A DNA stretch of 64,000 nt from Amycolatopsis roodepoortensis (lineage in GTDB: Bacteria; Actinomycetota; Actinomycetes; Mycobacteriales; Pseudonocardiaceae), in NCBI RefSeq assembly GCF_014873915.1, contig NZ_JADBEJ010000001.1:744001-808000 (forward strand), written 5' to 3'. The notes below the pieces were generated by a model. The model had not been told where the DNA came from. It did no database searches and worked only from the letters and a program-made list of their open reading frames with translations. Positions 39,699-47,575 of this stretch are shown one piece after another (position 1 is the stretch's first letter; each line of letters opens with the position of its first letter). A program made the translations under genes and the position numbers.

Positions 39699-42065
39699 AT
39701 GCCTGTGTACCCGCTGCGGGGGAGGGACGACCTCTTCGGCGGGCTGCGGTCGGCCGCCGGACGTGCCGTGCTGGTCCGCGGCGCGGAAGGGCTCGGTAAG
39801 TCGGCCCTGCTCACCGCGCTGCGCGCCACCCTCGGCGTCCGGCTCGTCGGTGTGCGGGGCCTGCGCGCGGAACGCGAGCTGCCCTACGGCGCCCTGCAGC
39901 GGATGTTCGGCGCGCCGGTCTCGGGCGGCGCGGAGGCGCGTGAACGTCTCGGCGCGGTTTCGGCGCCGACGATCTGCTGGGTCGACGACGCGCACTGGGT
40001 CGATCCGGAATCCTTGGCGGCGCTGGGTTTCGCCGCCAGGCGATTGGCGGGCGCGCCGGTCGGGATGGTGCTCGCCTCGCGGTCCGGATCCGACGAGTTC
40101 GACTCCGTCGAGCTGCCGCCGCTGACCGATTCCGCCGCCGATCAGGTGCTGCGTGACCGCGGCGTGCCCGCCGGGGTGCGCCCGCAGCTGGTCGAACTGG
40201 GTGACGGGAACCCGGCCGACCTGGTCGCGCTGGCGGCTTCGCTGACACCCGCTCAGGCGGCCGGGCGGGAGCCGGTCTCGCCGGTCCTGCGGGAGCGTCT
40301 GCCTCGCTATGCGGCCGAGCTCGAAGCGATGCGGCTCGACGAACGTCTCGGTTTTCTGGCCACCTGCATGGACTTCTCCGCGAGGAAGGCGACCTGGTAC
40401 GCGGCGGCGTCCCCGGCCGACCGCAGGGCGGCGCACGCGCGGCTGGCCTCAGCCGAGGAGGGGCCGGACGCGCTCTGGCATCGGGCGATGGCGACGGCCA
40501 CGCCGTCCGAGCCGCTCGCGGACGCGCTCGCCGCCGCACCGGCGGTGGATCACGCGGCCGCGGCCCGGCAGCTCGAACGCGCGGCCGCCCTGACCGCCGA
40601 TCCGGGGACCAGGGCGGCCCGGCTCCTGGCGGCGGCGGACGCGGCCTGGCAGGCGGGCAGACCGGGCTGGGCGCGCCTGCTTCTGTCCAAAGTGGACACC
40701 GCGCCGGGCGCGGTGGCGTTGCTGCACGGGGAGATCGAGCTGCGCGACGGCGATCCCGCCGTCGCCACCCACGAACTGGGCGCGGCCGCGGAACTGCTGC
40801 CCGACCCGGCGGGCGCGCTCCTGCTGGCGGGTGAGGCGCGCAGGCTCGGCGGTGACCTGAGCGGCTACCGGGCCCTCGCTCGGACGGTCCCGGCGGGCGA
40901 CGAGCTGGCCTCCGCCCATTTCCACGGTCTCACCTCGGTTTACGTCGGCCGTCACGAGGACGCCGTCGCTCCGTTGACGGACGCCGTCGCCAAAGGGATG
41001 GCCGGCTCGGACGTCGCCGGGGCCGTCTGGGCGGCCGAAGCGGCCTTCGCCCGCGGGCATGCCGAACGGGCGCACGAATACGCGGCCGCGGCCGTGAGCC
41101 GCGCGCGGCTCGGCAAACGGCACGCGGAACTGCCGTGGGCGCTGATCTACCTGTCGCTCTCGGCGATCGCGCTCGACCGAATCCCTTGTGCGCGGGCGGC
41201 GTCCCGCGACGGGCTGCGCGCACCGCACAACCTGCGGATGGAGCATCTGACGCTGCTGGGCTTGGCCGCCGCCCTGCTCGGTGACCGCGTACCGGAGCTG
41301 GACGAGGCGGCCGAGGGGATCGCCGAACGCGGCCTCGGCAGGCCCGCCGCGGTCGCCGCGTGGGCGAACGCCTGTCTGGACCTGGCCGAGGACCGGCCCG
41401 ACGACGCGTTGAGCAGGCTCGAAGATCTCGCTTCGGGCGTTTCCGGCGACCAGCCGGTCATCCGGGTGCTGGCCACTCCGCAACTCGTCGAAGCGGCCGT
41501 CTGTTCCGGGCGGCCCGAACGCGCGCTCGTCGCGCTGGAGGTGTTCGACCGCTGGACCCTCGCGGGCGCGGAACCCTGCTGGCTCGCGCTGAGCCACCGC
41601 TGTCACGCGCTGACCGCGGCGGATCCGGAGACCGCGGAACGGCGTTTCGTACTGGCCATCGAGGCGCACCGGCGGGCGGGTGGCGCGATGGAACTCGCCA
41701 GGACCCGGTTCGCGTACGCCACCCTGCTGCGACGGCATCGCCGGACCCGCGACGCCCGCGACCAGTTCCGCGATGCCTTACGGGGCTTCGAAAACGTCGG
41801 CGCGACCCGGTTCGCCGAACGGGCGCGGTCCGGGCTGCGGGCGACCGGCGAGACCGTCGACACCCCGCACCGGTCGCTCGCCGGGCTCACCCCGCAGCAG
41901 GACGCCATCACCCGGCTGGTGGCAGCGGGGGAGACGAACAAGGAGATCGCGCGGCGGCTGGTGATCAGCCATCGCACGGTGGATCACCACCTGCGGAACA
42001 TCTTCACGGCACTGGGAGTGCGGTCCCGCGTGGAACTCGCGCGCCGCGTCGCCGCCGGCGAATGA
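39699..42065 (+). CDS. LAL-type LuxR regulator (large ATP-binding)
   Basis: A 788-residue regulator. The N-terminal ATPase domain has Walker A GAEGLGKSALL (residues 28-38) and Walker B ICWVDDAHWVD. A long TPR-like helical region is followed by a C-terminal LuxR helix-turn-helix (about 722-785; LTPQQDAITRLVAAGETNKE, then ISHRTVDHHLRNI). ATG 39699 has a GAGGAGG site. It follows the TetR/QsdR-like gene and is probably controlled by it through the inverted repeat at 39649. Targets are unknown; no antibiotic cluster is in the window. It ends in a family B repeat region. Confidence 0.9.
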   Translation: MPVYPLRGRDDLFGGLRSAAGRAVLVRGAEGLGKSALLTALRATLGVRLVGVRGLRAERELPYGALQRMFGAPVSGGAEARERLGAVSAPTICWVDDAHWVDPESLAALGFAARRLAGAPVGMVLASRSGSDEFDSVELPPLTDSAADQVLRDRGVPAGVRPQLVELGDGNPADLVALAASLTPAQAAGREPVSPVLRERLPRYAAELEAMRLDERLGFLATCMDFSARKATWYAAASPADRRAAHARLASAEEGPDALWHRAMATATPSEPLADALAAAPAVDHAAAARQLERAAALTADPGTRAARLLAAADAAWQAGRPGWARLLLSKVDTAPGAVALLHGEIELRDGDPAVATHELGAAAELLPDPAGALLLAGEARRLGGDLSGYRALARTVPAGDELASAHFHGLTSVYVGRHEDAVAPLTDAVAKGMAGSDVAGAVWAAEAAFARGHAERAHEYAAAAVSRARLGKRHAELPWALIYLSLSAIALDRIPCARAASRDGLRAPHNLRMEHLTLLGLAAALLGDRVPELDEAAEGIAERGLGRPAAVAAWANACLDLAEDRPDDALSRLEDLASGVSGDQPVIRVLATPQLVEAAVCSGRPERALVALEVFDRWTLAGAEPCWLALSHRCHALTAADPETAERRFVLAIEAHRRAGGAMELARTRFAYATLLRRHRRTRDARDQFRDALRGFENVGATRFAERARSGLRATGETVDTPHRSLAGLTPQQDAITRLVAAGETNKEIARRLVISHRTVDHHLRNIFTALGVRSRVELARRVAAGE

Positions 42066-42185
42066 CGCACTCGCGTGATCGAAGGCGTAACTCGCGTGAT
42101 TGGAGCCGCAACTCACGTGATCAGAGGCGTAACACTCGAGTTACGCCTCCAAACACGCGAGTTACGTCTCTGATCACGCGAGTTA
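42066..42185. repeat. Family B repeat cluster with nested hairpins between convergent genes
   Basis: Forms of CGTAACTCGCGTGAT recur at least three times on + (from 42069, 42086 and, degenerate, 42110) and three times inverted (42134-42185). They can fold into nested stems: GAGGCGTAAC (42124-42133) with 42140-42149, and outer arms around 42086-42105 with 42147-42166 containing one mismatch. It lies between the convergent LAL and toroid-protein genes and overlaps the toroid gene stop codon. It may terminate both transcripts. Confidence 0.7.
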
Positions 42186-43187
42186 CGCGCAGGCCAGGAC
42201 CGGGGCCTGAGGACGTCCGCCGCCGTGCAGGTCGCTCAGCGGAACCCTGGCCAGGCCGAGGATCGCCTGCGCGGTCGCGCGCGGGGCGGTCGACGGGTTC
42301 AGGCCCGTGGCGTCGTAGGCGATCGCGCCGCGGTCCGGCTCGGCGCCGGTGCAGCCGGTCTGCAGCGACCGCAGGAATTCCCGCGCCTTCACCGCGGCGG
42401 CGGGGCGGTGCCCGGCGAGCGCCTGCGCGGCGAGGCCGGTGCTGTTCGCGTTCGGCGCGTCGGTGCCGAAACCGAAGCCGCCGTTCGGGTGCTGCCTGGA
42501 GACCAGCCAGGAGGTGCCCTCGCCGGCGTTCACCGCGTCACCGGTGGCGCGCAGGGCCTGGACGACGGTCGCGGTCGCGTCGACGTCGCTCGTGCACGTC
42601 GCTTCGCCGAAGTTCAGCGGGAAACCGCCGTCCGGGCACTGGCTGCCCGAGAGGAACGCCACGGCCTGCGCCGGCGCCTCGCCGGTGCGGTCCAGCGCCA
42701 GCAGGGCGAGCGACTGCGAGAGGGCGTTGGAGTAGTCGCCGTATTCGGACCGGTCGGAGAACCGGCCGGACGGCGTCAGCAGCGAGAGCAGGCCCGCCTT
42801 GAGATCGACGCCGCCGAACGACGCCGAGTCTTTGCCGCGGATCTGCGCGGCGAGCAGCAGCTTGGCGTGCGCGCCCGCGTACGCCTCCGTGCCACCGCCG
42901 ACGTAGGCCGTGGTGATCTCCGGTTTCGCCAGCCACACGATCGCCTTGCCCGCGTTCGTGTCCGACACCCCGGCCGCGGCGAACGCGAAGATGGCGTCGA
43001 TCGTCAAACCCTGGTCGGGGAACTTCTGGCCGCCGAAGTCGGCCTCGAACCGTTCCCCGTCGGTCATCTGCCTCGCGAGCCAGCCCGCGGCGGCGTCCGC
43101 CTTGTTGTGGGTGGCCGCGGCCGCCGCCGGAGCGGCGACCAGCCCGAGCCCGCACAGCATGGCGACAGCGAAAACCAAACGTCTCAT
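42183..43187 (-). CDS. Secreted alpha/alpha-toroid (prenyltransferase/squalene-oxidase repeat) protein, transcobalamin-like
   Basis: A 334-residue exported protein. Signal peptide MRRLVFAVAMLCGLGLVAAP is followed by AAAAATH. The rest is an alpha/alpha-toroid of the squalene-oxidase/prenyltransferase repeat class, with repeat marks such as DVDATATVVQALRATG and PNANSTGLAAQALAGH. Human intrinsic factor and transcobalamin use this same fold and a similar N-x-x-STGLA-x-QAL element. No enzyme active site is evident. A cobalamin riboswitch lies directly upstream (43217-43345). It probably binds a corrinoid outside the cell. ATG 43187 is chosen at the signal peptide. The stop codon falls within a family B repeat. 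Confidence 0.85.
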   Translation of the reverse strand: MRRLVFAVAMLCGLGLVAAPAAAAATHNKADAAAGWLARQMTDGERFEADFGGQKFPDQGLTIDAIFAFAAAGVSDTNAGKAIVWLAKPEITTAYVGGGTEAYAGAHAKLLLAAQIRGKDSASFGGVDLKAGLLSLLTPSGRFSDRSEYGDYSNALSQSLALLALDRTGEAPAQAVAFLSGSQCPDGGFPLNFGEATCTSDVDATATVVQALRATGDAVNAGEGTSWLVSRQHPNGGFGFGTDAPNANSTGLAAQALAGHRPAAAVKAREFLRSLQTGCTGAEPDRGAIAYDATGLNPSTAPRATAQAILGLARVPLSDLHGGGRPQAPVLACA

Positions 43188-43216
43188 GAGAACCCTTTCC
43201 CGCATTTCCACGACAG

Positions 43217-43345
43217 GAGTCGGTGACACCGCGCGACGTGGGTGACCGGGCTCGCCTGGAGGCACACCGTTGCGGGACAGCGCCGGACTCTCACCGGACT
43301 TCCCCCACGACCGCGCTGAATCGGACGAACCGAAGAATCTCATCC
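43217..43345 (-). ncRNA. Cobalamin riboswitch (minus strand), upstream of the secreted toroid gene
   Basis: Read on the minus strand, the core has GGGGGAAGTCCGGTGAGAG, TCCGGCGCTGTCCCGCAAC and, after a variable hairpin, GAGCCCGGTCACC, the B12-box (43241-43252 on the forward strand). These are the hallmark blocks of the AdoCbl-type riboswitch in the right order. It ends about 30 nt before the ATG at 43187, so control is probably at translation initiation or by early termination. Its 5' edge is approximate. Confidence 0.88.
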
Positions 43346-43436
43346 CCGGCGAGCGCCCGGGTACCGCCGGGCGCGAAGGGCCGGTGTGATCCTGGTGACC
43401 GACCTGGTCAGCGGTGCCTGCCGGAGGTGATCGAGT

Positions 43437-43557
43437 GTTAACCTCGCCTCGCTCGACAACAGAACACCGCCGCCCGTGACGGGGAAGCCGGTCGAAATCC
43501 GGCGCTGTCGCGCAACCGTAGGCCCTTCACCAGGGCGAGCCGGGATACCGAACGGGC
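43437..43557 (+). ncRNA. Cobalamin riboswitch (plus strand), upstream of the toroid/ECF operon
   Basis: The core blocks are GACGGGGAAGCCGGTCGAAA, TCCGGCGCTGTCGCGCAACC and, after the hairpin GCCCTTCACCAGGGC, the B12-box AGCCGGGATACC (43538-43549). It is independent of the minus-strand copy, which begins only about 90 nt away and is transcribed the other way. It precedes the operon 43639-51154. A downstream hairpin at 43612-43635 that hides the ribosome-binding site is a likely expression platform. Confidence 0.9.
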
Positions 43558-43611
43558 GGATGCACGAACCACTGTCGCGATAAACAGGGGTGACCGCGGC
43601 GTCCCGCGCCG

Positions 43612-43635
43612 TCCTCCGTCACGCCGCAAGGAGGA
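43612..43635 (+). promoter_or_regulatory. Ribosome-binding-site sequestering hairpin below the cobalamin riboswitch
   Basis: TCCTCC (43612-43617) can pair with GGAGGA (43630-43635), which is the ribosome-binding site of the ATG at 43639, across a 12-nt loop. This suggests that bound cobalamin blocks translation of the first operon gene. The alternative ligand-free structure was not computed. Confidence 0.55.
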
Positions 43636-43638
43636 GTC

Positions 43639-46083
43639 ATGCGCCGCGGGTACCTGGCCGCGACGGCGTTCGCCGTCAGCCTCGGCGTGGTCGCCGCACT
43701 GCTCACCGGGACGGCCATCGCCGGGAACGATCCCGGCGCCGCGAAGGCGAATTCCCGCTGGCTCGCGACGAAGCTGAAGCCGGACGGCACGATCGAGAAC
43801 CCCCTCGGCGGCGAACTGCCCGACCACGGCCTGATGCTCGACGTGCTTTTCGCGCTGTACGCGTCGGGCGACGGCGCCAAGGCCGAGCCGATCATGAGGT
43901 TCCTCGACGACGAAGGTCACGCGAGCGACTACTTCACCTGGGACAAGCTCGTTCCCGTACCTGGATTCGACAAGGTCGTCGTCGGCGGCTCGCTGGCCAA
44001 GACGCTGGTCGCCGCCCAGGTCGCCGGCCGTAACGCCCGGAGCTTCGACGGCCACGACCTGGTCGCCGAGACCCACGCCGCGATCATGCGCAACGGCCCC
44101 GACAAGGGCCGGATCAGCGACTACTCCAAAGATCCGGAACGCACCGGCGCGGTGAACAACGACGCGAACACGTTCGGCCAGGCGCTCGGCGTCATCGGGC
44201 TCGCCGTGGCGGGCGAGAACGACCGGATCGCCATCGACAAGCTGCTGACCCAGCAGTGTTCCGAGGGCTACTTCCGCCTCGTGTTCGAATACATCGCGAC
44301 GGAGGAGACCGGCGACCACGTCACCCCGAGCGGCCACAAGCTTTCGACCTGCGACGAGGGCAAGCCGCTCGGCCGTTCCCCGACCGACGGCGACGCCACC
44401 GGTCTCGGGCTCTCGGCGCTGCTGGCCGCACGGAAGGCGGGCGCGACCGGACTCGACGCGCCGATCGCCAAGACCGTCTCCTGGCTCAAGGCGAACCAGG
44501 ACCCCGGCGGCGGCTGGGGCGGCGGGGTCAGCACCGAGGCGCCGAACACCAACAGCACCGGCCTGGTCGTCCAGGCCCTCGCCGACGCGGGCGGCGCCGA
44601 CGCGGCGGTGGACAAGGGCGTGCGGTACCTCAAATCCGCACAGGCGAACGCCGCCGACTCCGGCACCAAGCTCGCGGGCGAACTCGGCGCGATCGCCTAC
44701 AACCCCGCCACCTACGAGGCCGCGCGCACTTCGGGGATCAGCGGGCTCGACACCTGGATCCGCGCGGGTGCCCAGGCTTCGCTCGGGTTGGCGCAGGTCG
44801 GCTTCTACGCACTCGCGAAGGGTGACGTCCGGCCGCCGGCCAACGTCGCCCCGGCTCCCACAGCGACCACCATCACGACCGCGGTGACGCCGCCGCCCAG
44901 ACCCAAGAAGGCAGGCACGCCCAGGGCGTCCACCGCCGTCCAGCCACCGGCCACGATCGCCATCCCGGACAGCGCCACACCAGCCGCCCGCCTCGGCGCC
45001 TACCTGGCGAACCGGCTCGCCGGCGGCGACCACGTCGAGGTGGCCGAGGACGGCAAGACCTACGTCGACTACGACGCCACCGCCGACGTGGTGCTGGCCC
45101 TGCGAGCGCTGGACCAGCAGCCGGACGCGGTCGCCCGCGCGTCGCAGTTCCTGCTGAAGCCGGAAGCCGTGCGGGCCTATGCCCACGGCGCGCCGTATGA
45201 GCAAGGCGAGGCGTCGTATGCCGAGCCGCTCGCGAAACTCGTGCTCGTCGCCGAGTTCGCGAAGTCGGATGCCGCCGGGCAACTGCGCGACGATCTGGTG
45301 AAGTTGCGCGGCACCGACGGCGAGTTCACCGACACCGGATCGTTCGCCGACGCCGACGAGACCGTCGAGCGGCACTCTTGGGCGGTGCTCGCCACCGCGG
45401 CCGATCCCGGACCCGCGGTCGAACTGCTCCTTTCGCGTCAGTGCGCCGACGGAACCTTCCCGAAGCATCTCGACACCGTGGAATGCGGTTCGGGCGACCT
45501 CGCCGCGACCGCCGCCGCGGTCACCGCGCTGGCCGCCCGTCCGCATACCGACGCCGCGCCCACGTCCAGGCGCCCGGACGGTTGGAGCGAGCGGCGCGTG
45601 TCGGCGTTCGTCACCGCGGTGGACGCGCTCGGCGTCCGGCCGACCGGCGAGGGCATCGTCACCGGGGAGGGCGGAGAGCCGGACGTCGCGCTGAGCGCCG
45701 CCGTCGCCGCCGCTCGGCAGACCGCCGGCCTGGACGCGAGCGGAACCGCGCGGTCACTGGGCAAGCTGGTCCGAGCCGACGGCGGTTTGGCCAAGGGATC
45801 CGCCGGGGAGACCGATTTCGCGACCAGTCTGGCCGCCGCGCAAGGAGTCGCGGGCCGCTCTTGGCTGACCGCGGCGGATTCACCGCTCTCGCCCGCGATC
45901 CGGCTGCCGCTGACCGAGTCGGATCCGGCCGCCGCTCCGGTACTGGCCGCGGAACAGTCCGACTCCCCGCCCTCGTGGCTGATCTGGGGGCTCGCTGGGC
46001 TGGCCGTCCTGCTGCTGCTCACCGCGCTCGCCCTGGTTTTCGTACTTCGCCGTTTCACCAAGAAAAAGGGGGCAACACCATGA
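43639..46083 (+). CDS. Membrane-anchored double alpha/alpha-toroid protein, transcobalamin-like
   Basis: An 814-residue exported protein. A signal peptide (about 1-30) is followed by a first toroid module (about 35-390; SWLKANQDPGGGWGGG, then PNTNSTGLVVQALADAGG), a proline/threonine-rich linker (about 395-450), a second more degenerate module (about 450-755), and a C-terminal transmembrane helix (about 778-802) ending in RRFTKKKGATP. It should be displayed on the cell surface. No catalytic motif is seen. The fold is that of the alpha domain of intrinsic factor. Being first behind a cobalamin riboswitch, it probably captures a corrinoid for the ECF transporter. ATG 43639 has GGAGGA. Confidence 0.85.
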   Translation: MRRGYLAATAFAVSLGVVAALLTGTAIAGNDPGAAKANSRWLATKLKPDGTIENPLGGELPDHGLMLDVLFALYASGDGAKAEPIMRFLDDEGHASDYFTWDKLVPVPGFDKVVVGGSLAKTLVAAQVAGRNARSFDGHDLVAETHAAIMRNGPDKGRISDYSKDPERTGAVNNDANTFGQALGVIGLAVAGENDRIAIDKLLTQQCSEGYFRLVFEYIATEETGDHVTPSGHKLSTCDEGKPLGRSPTDGDATGLGLSALLAARKAGATGLDAPIAKTVSWLKANQDPGGGWGGGVSTEAPNTNSTGLVVQALADAGGADAAVDKGVRYLKSAQANAADSGTKLAGELGAIAYNPATYEAARTSGISGLDTWIRAGAQASLGLAQVGFYALAKGDVRPPANVAPAPTATTITTAVTPPPRPKKAGTPRASTAVQPPATIAIPDSATPAARLGAYLANRLAGGDHVEVAEDGKTYVDYDATADVVLALRALDQQPDAVARASQFLLKPEAVRAYAHGAPYEQGEASYAEPLAKLVLVAEFAKSDAAGQLRDDLVKLRGTDGEFTDTGSFADADETVERHSWAVLATAADPGPAVELLLSRQCADGTFPKHLDTVECGSGDLAATAAAVTALAARPHTDAAPTSRRPDGWSERRVSAFVTAVDALGVRPTGEGIVTGEGGEPDVALSAAVAAARQTAGLDASGTARSLGKLVRADGGLAKGSAGETDFATSLAAAQGVAGRSWLTAADSPLSPAIRLPLTESDPAAAPVLAAEQSDSPPSWLIWGLAGLAVLLLLTALALVFVLRRFTKKKGATP

Positions 46084-46658
46084 AGAGACTGCTCGCCGTC
46101 ACGTCCGTCCTCATCGGACTGATCGGGCTTTCCGCCGCACCCGCGAACGCGGTCGACACCACCAAGGGCTACAACGGGATCTGCACCGGCCCCGACGCGC
46201 TCACCGGCGTCACCGTCGTCGTCGATTTCCAGGAGCTGGACGGTAACGGCGGGACCACCGCGCCGACGATCACCCGCTGCTCGCCCAACGCCGCGCCGGG
46301 CACCGCCCGCACGGGTATCAAGGCCTTGCAGGACGCGGGAATCGCGGTCGCCGGCACCGCACGCTGGGGGCTCGCTTTCGTCTGCCGCGTGGAAGGCCGC
46401 CCGTCCGCGACGGAGACCCTTCCGCTGTCGACCAACCCGAACTACAAGGAGGCGTGCGTCACCACTCCGCCCACCGGCGCGTACTGGGGTTACTGGCACG
46501 CGGACGGTTCCGGCTCGACCTGGACCTACAGCACCTCCGGCGCGGTCAACCGGAACGTGACCCCCGGCGGCTTCGAAGGCTGGTCGTTCTCGCTGAACAA
46601 GTCGGCGGCGACCAACCCGCCGCCCGGGGTCACGCCGAGGAACCCGGCCATCCCGTGA
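46080..46658 (+). CDS. Small secreted protein, DUF4430/transcobalamin beta-domain-like
   Basis: A 192-residue exported protein with signal peptide MKRLLAVTSVLIGLIGLSAA (cleavage near ANA). The mature part has GVTVVVDFQELDG, TGIKALQDAGIAVAG and AYWGYWHADGSGSTW, then GGFEGWSF. This order (strand, helix with a short hydrophobic turn, then a YW-x-Y-W strand) resembles the beta domain of intrinsic factor and transcobalamin, known as DUF4430. That match is by pattern and not certain. Four cysteines may form disulfides. It overlaps its neighbours by 4 nt on each side. Confidence 0.78.
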   Translation: MKRLLAVTSVLIGLIGLSAAPANAVDTTKGYNGICTGPDALTGVTVVVDFQELDGNGGTTAPTITRCSPNAAPGTARTGIKALQDAGIAVAGTARWGLAFVCRVEGRPSATETLPLSTNPNYKEACVTTPPTGAYWGYWHADGSGSTWTYSTSGAVNRNVTPGGFEGWSFSLNKSAATNPPPGVTPRNPAIP

Positions 46659-47575
46659 GGAGGCTCCTTCCCGTGGTGGCGGCGGTCTTCCTGATCGCCG
46701 CCACGGCACCTTCCGCGCACGCCGTGGACCAGGGCAAGGGATATCCCGGGTTCTGCAAGGACGACACCGGGGTCACCGTGGTGGTGGACTTTCAGCAACT
46801 CGGCGGCACGGCCATCGTCCGCTGCAACCCCCAGACCACGCGCGGCACCGGCCTGGACGCGCTCAAGGGCGCCGGTTTCCAGATCGCCGGAGTGCAGCGC
46901 TGGGGCGAGTCGTTCGTCTGCCGGATCGAGAATCGCCCGTCCGCGGCCGAGAACATCCCGGTCAGCGGCCGCGGGGAGTACCGGGAGCCGTGTGTCGACA
47001 CGCCTCCTGCGCAGGCCTACTGGTCCTACTGGCACGCCTCGAACAACTGCGCGTGGGACTACAGCCAGTGGGGGCTCAAGAACCGCGACTTCACCCCCGG
47101 CGGGTTCGAGGGCTGGTCGTTCTCCTTGAACGCCACCGCTCAGAGCAACCCGGTCCCGCGCGTCTCCGCCGTGCGGCCGGGGACCGAGGGACGGCCGTGC
47201 GTGCAGCGCGAAGAAGCCAAGCCTGCCACCGGCGATCCCGGCGAGCGGCAGCAGCGGCCGCTGCCAGGGGGCGGTCCGCAGGCCGACGGTTCACAGCCGA
47301 CGGCCGGTGCGGAACCGGGTGCCGCGGGCCCGAGTTCCGGCGCGCTGCCGCCGCCCAAACCGCGTCCGAGCGCCTCGGCGCGGCCGAAGGCACCGGACCC
47401 GTCGTGGAACGTCGCGTTCACCGGAGGTGAGCACGCCGAGGACGTCAACGCGGCGATCGAACGCGAGTCCGGGGCCAGCGACTGGGCGCCGTGGGCGGCG
47501 GGCGCCGCGGTACTGGCGTTGTGCCTGGCGGGATTCCTGATGGCACGCAGACGCAAACGCGCGCAAGGAGCCTGA
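46655..47575 (+). CDS. Surface-anchored protein, DUF4430/transcobalamin beta-domain-like
   Basis: A 306-residue exported protein, clearly a paralog of the preceding one: GVTVVVDFQQLGG, TGLDALKGAGFQIAGVQRWG and AYWSYWHASNNCAW, then GGFEGWSFSLNATAQ. It adds a proline-rich spacer (about 180-260) and a C-terminal membrane helix (about 277-297; WAAGAAVLALCLAGFLMARR). The signal peptide is VRRLLPVVAAVFLIAATAPS. GTG 46655 overlaps the upstream stop. It probably holds a binding domain close to the transporter. A tandem duplication produced the two beta-like proteins. Confidence 0.8.
   Translation: MRRLLPVVAAVFLIAATAPSAHAVDQGKGYPGFCKDDTGVTVVVDFQQLGGTAIVRCNPQTTRGTGLDALKGAGFQIAGVQRWGESFVCRIENRPSAAENIPVSGRGEYREPCVDTPPAQAYWSYWHASNNCAWDYSQWGLKNRDFTPGGFEGWSFSLNATAQSNPVPRVSAVRPGTEGRPCVQREEAKPATGDPGERQQRPLPGGGPQADGSQPTAGAEPGAAGPSSGALPPPKPRPSASARPKAPDPSWNVAFTGGEHAEDVNAAIERESGASDWAPWAAGAAVLALCLAGFLMARRRKRAQGA

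Noticed and set aside
42066..42185. Possible CRISPR-like array
   Set aside because: Units are irregularly spaced and occur in both orientations, with no constant spacers and no cas genes.
43438..45546. A 702-codon open frame on the - strand
   Set aside because: Lies opposite the toroid gene and the plus-strand riboswitch; no domain, signal or ribosome-binding site.
42183..46083. Squalene-hopene cyclase or terpene synthase
   Set aside because: The repeat fold is shared, but there is no DxDD motif, the proteins are exported, and a cobalamin riboswitch precedes each gene.
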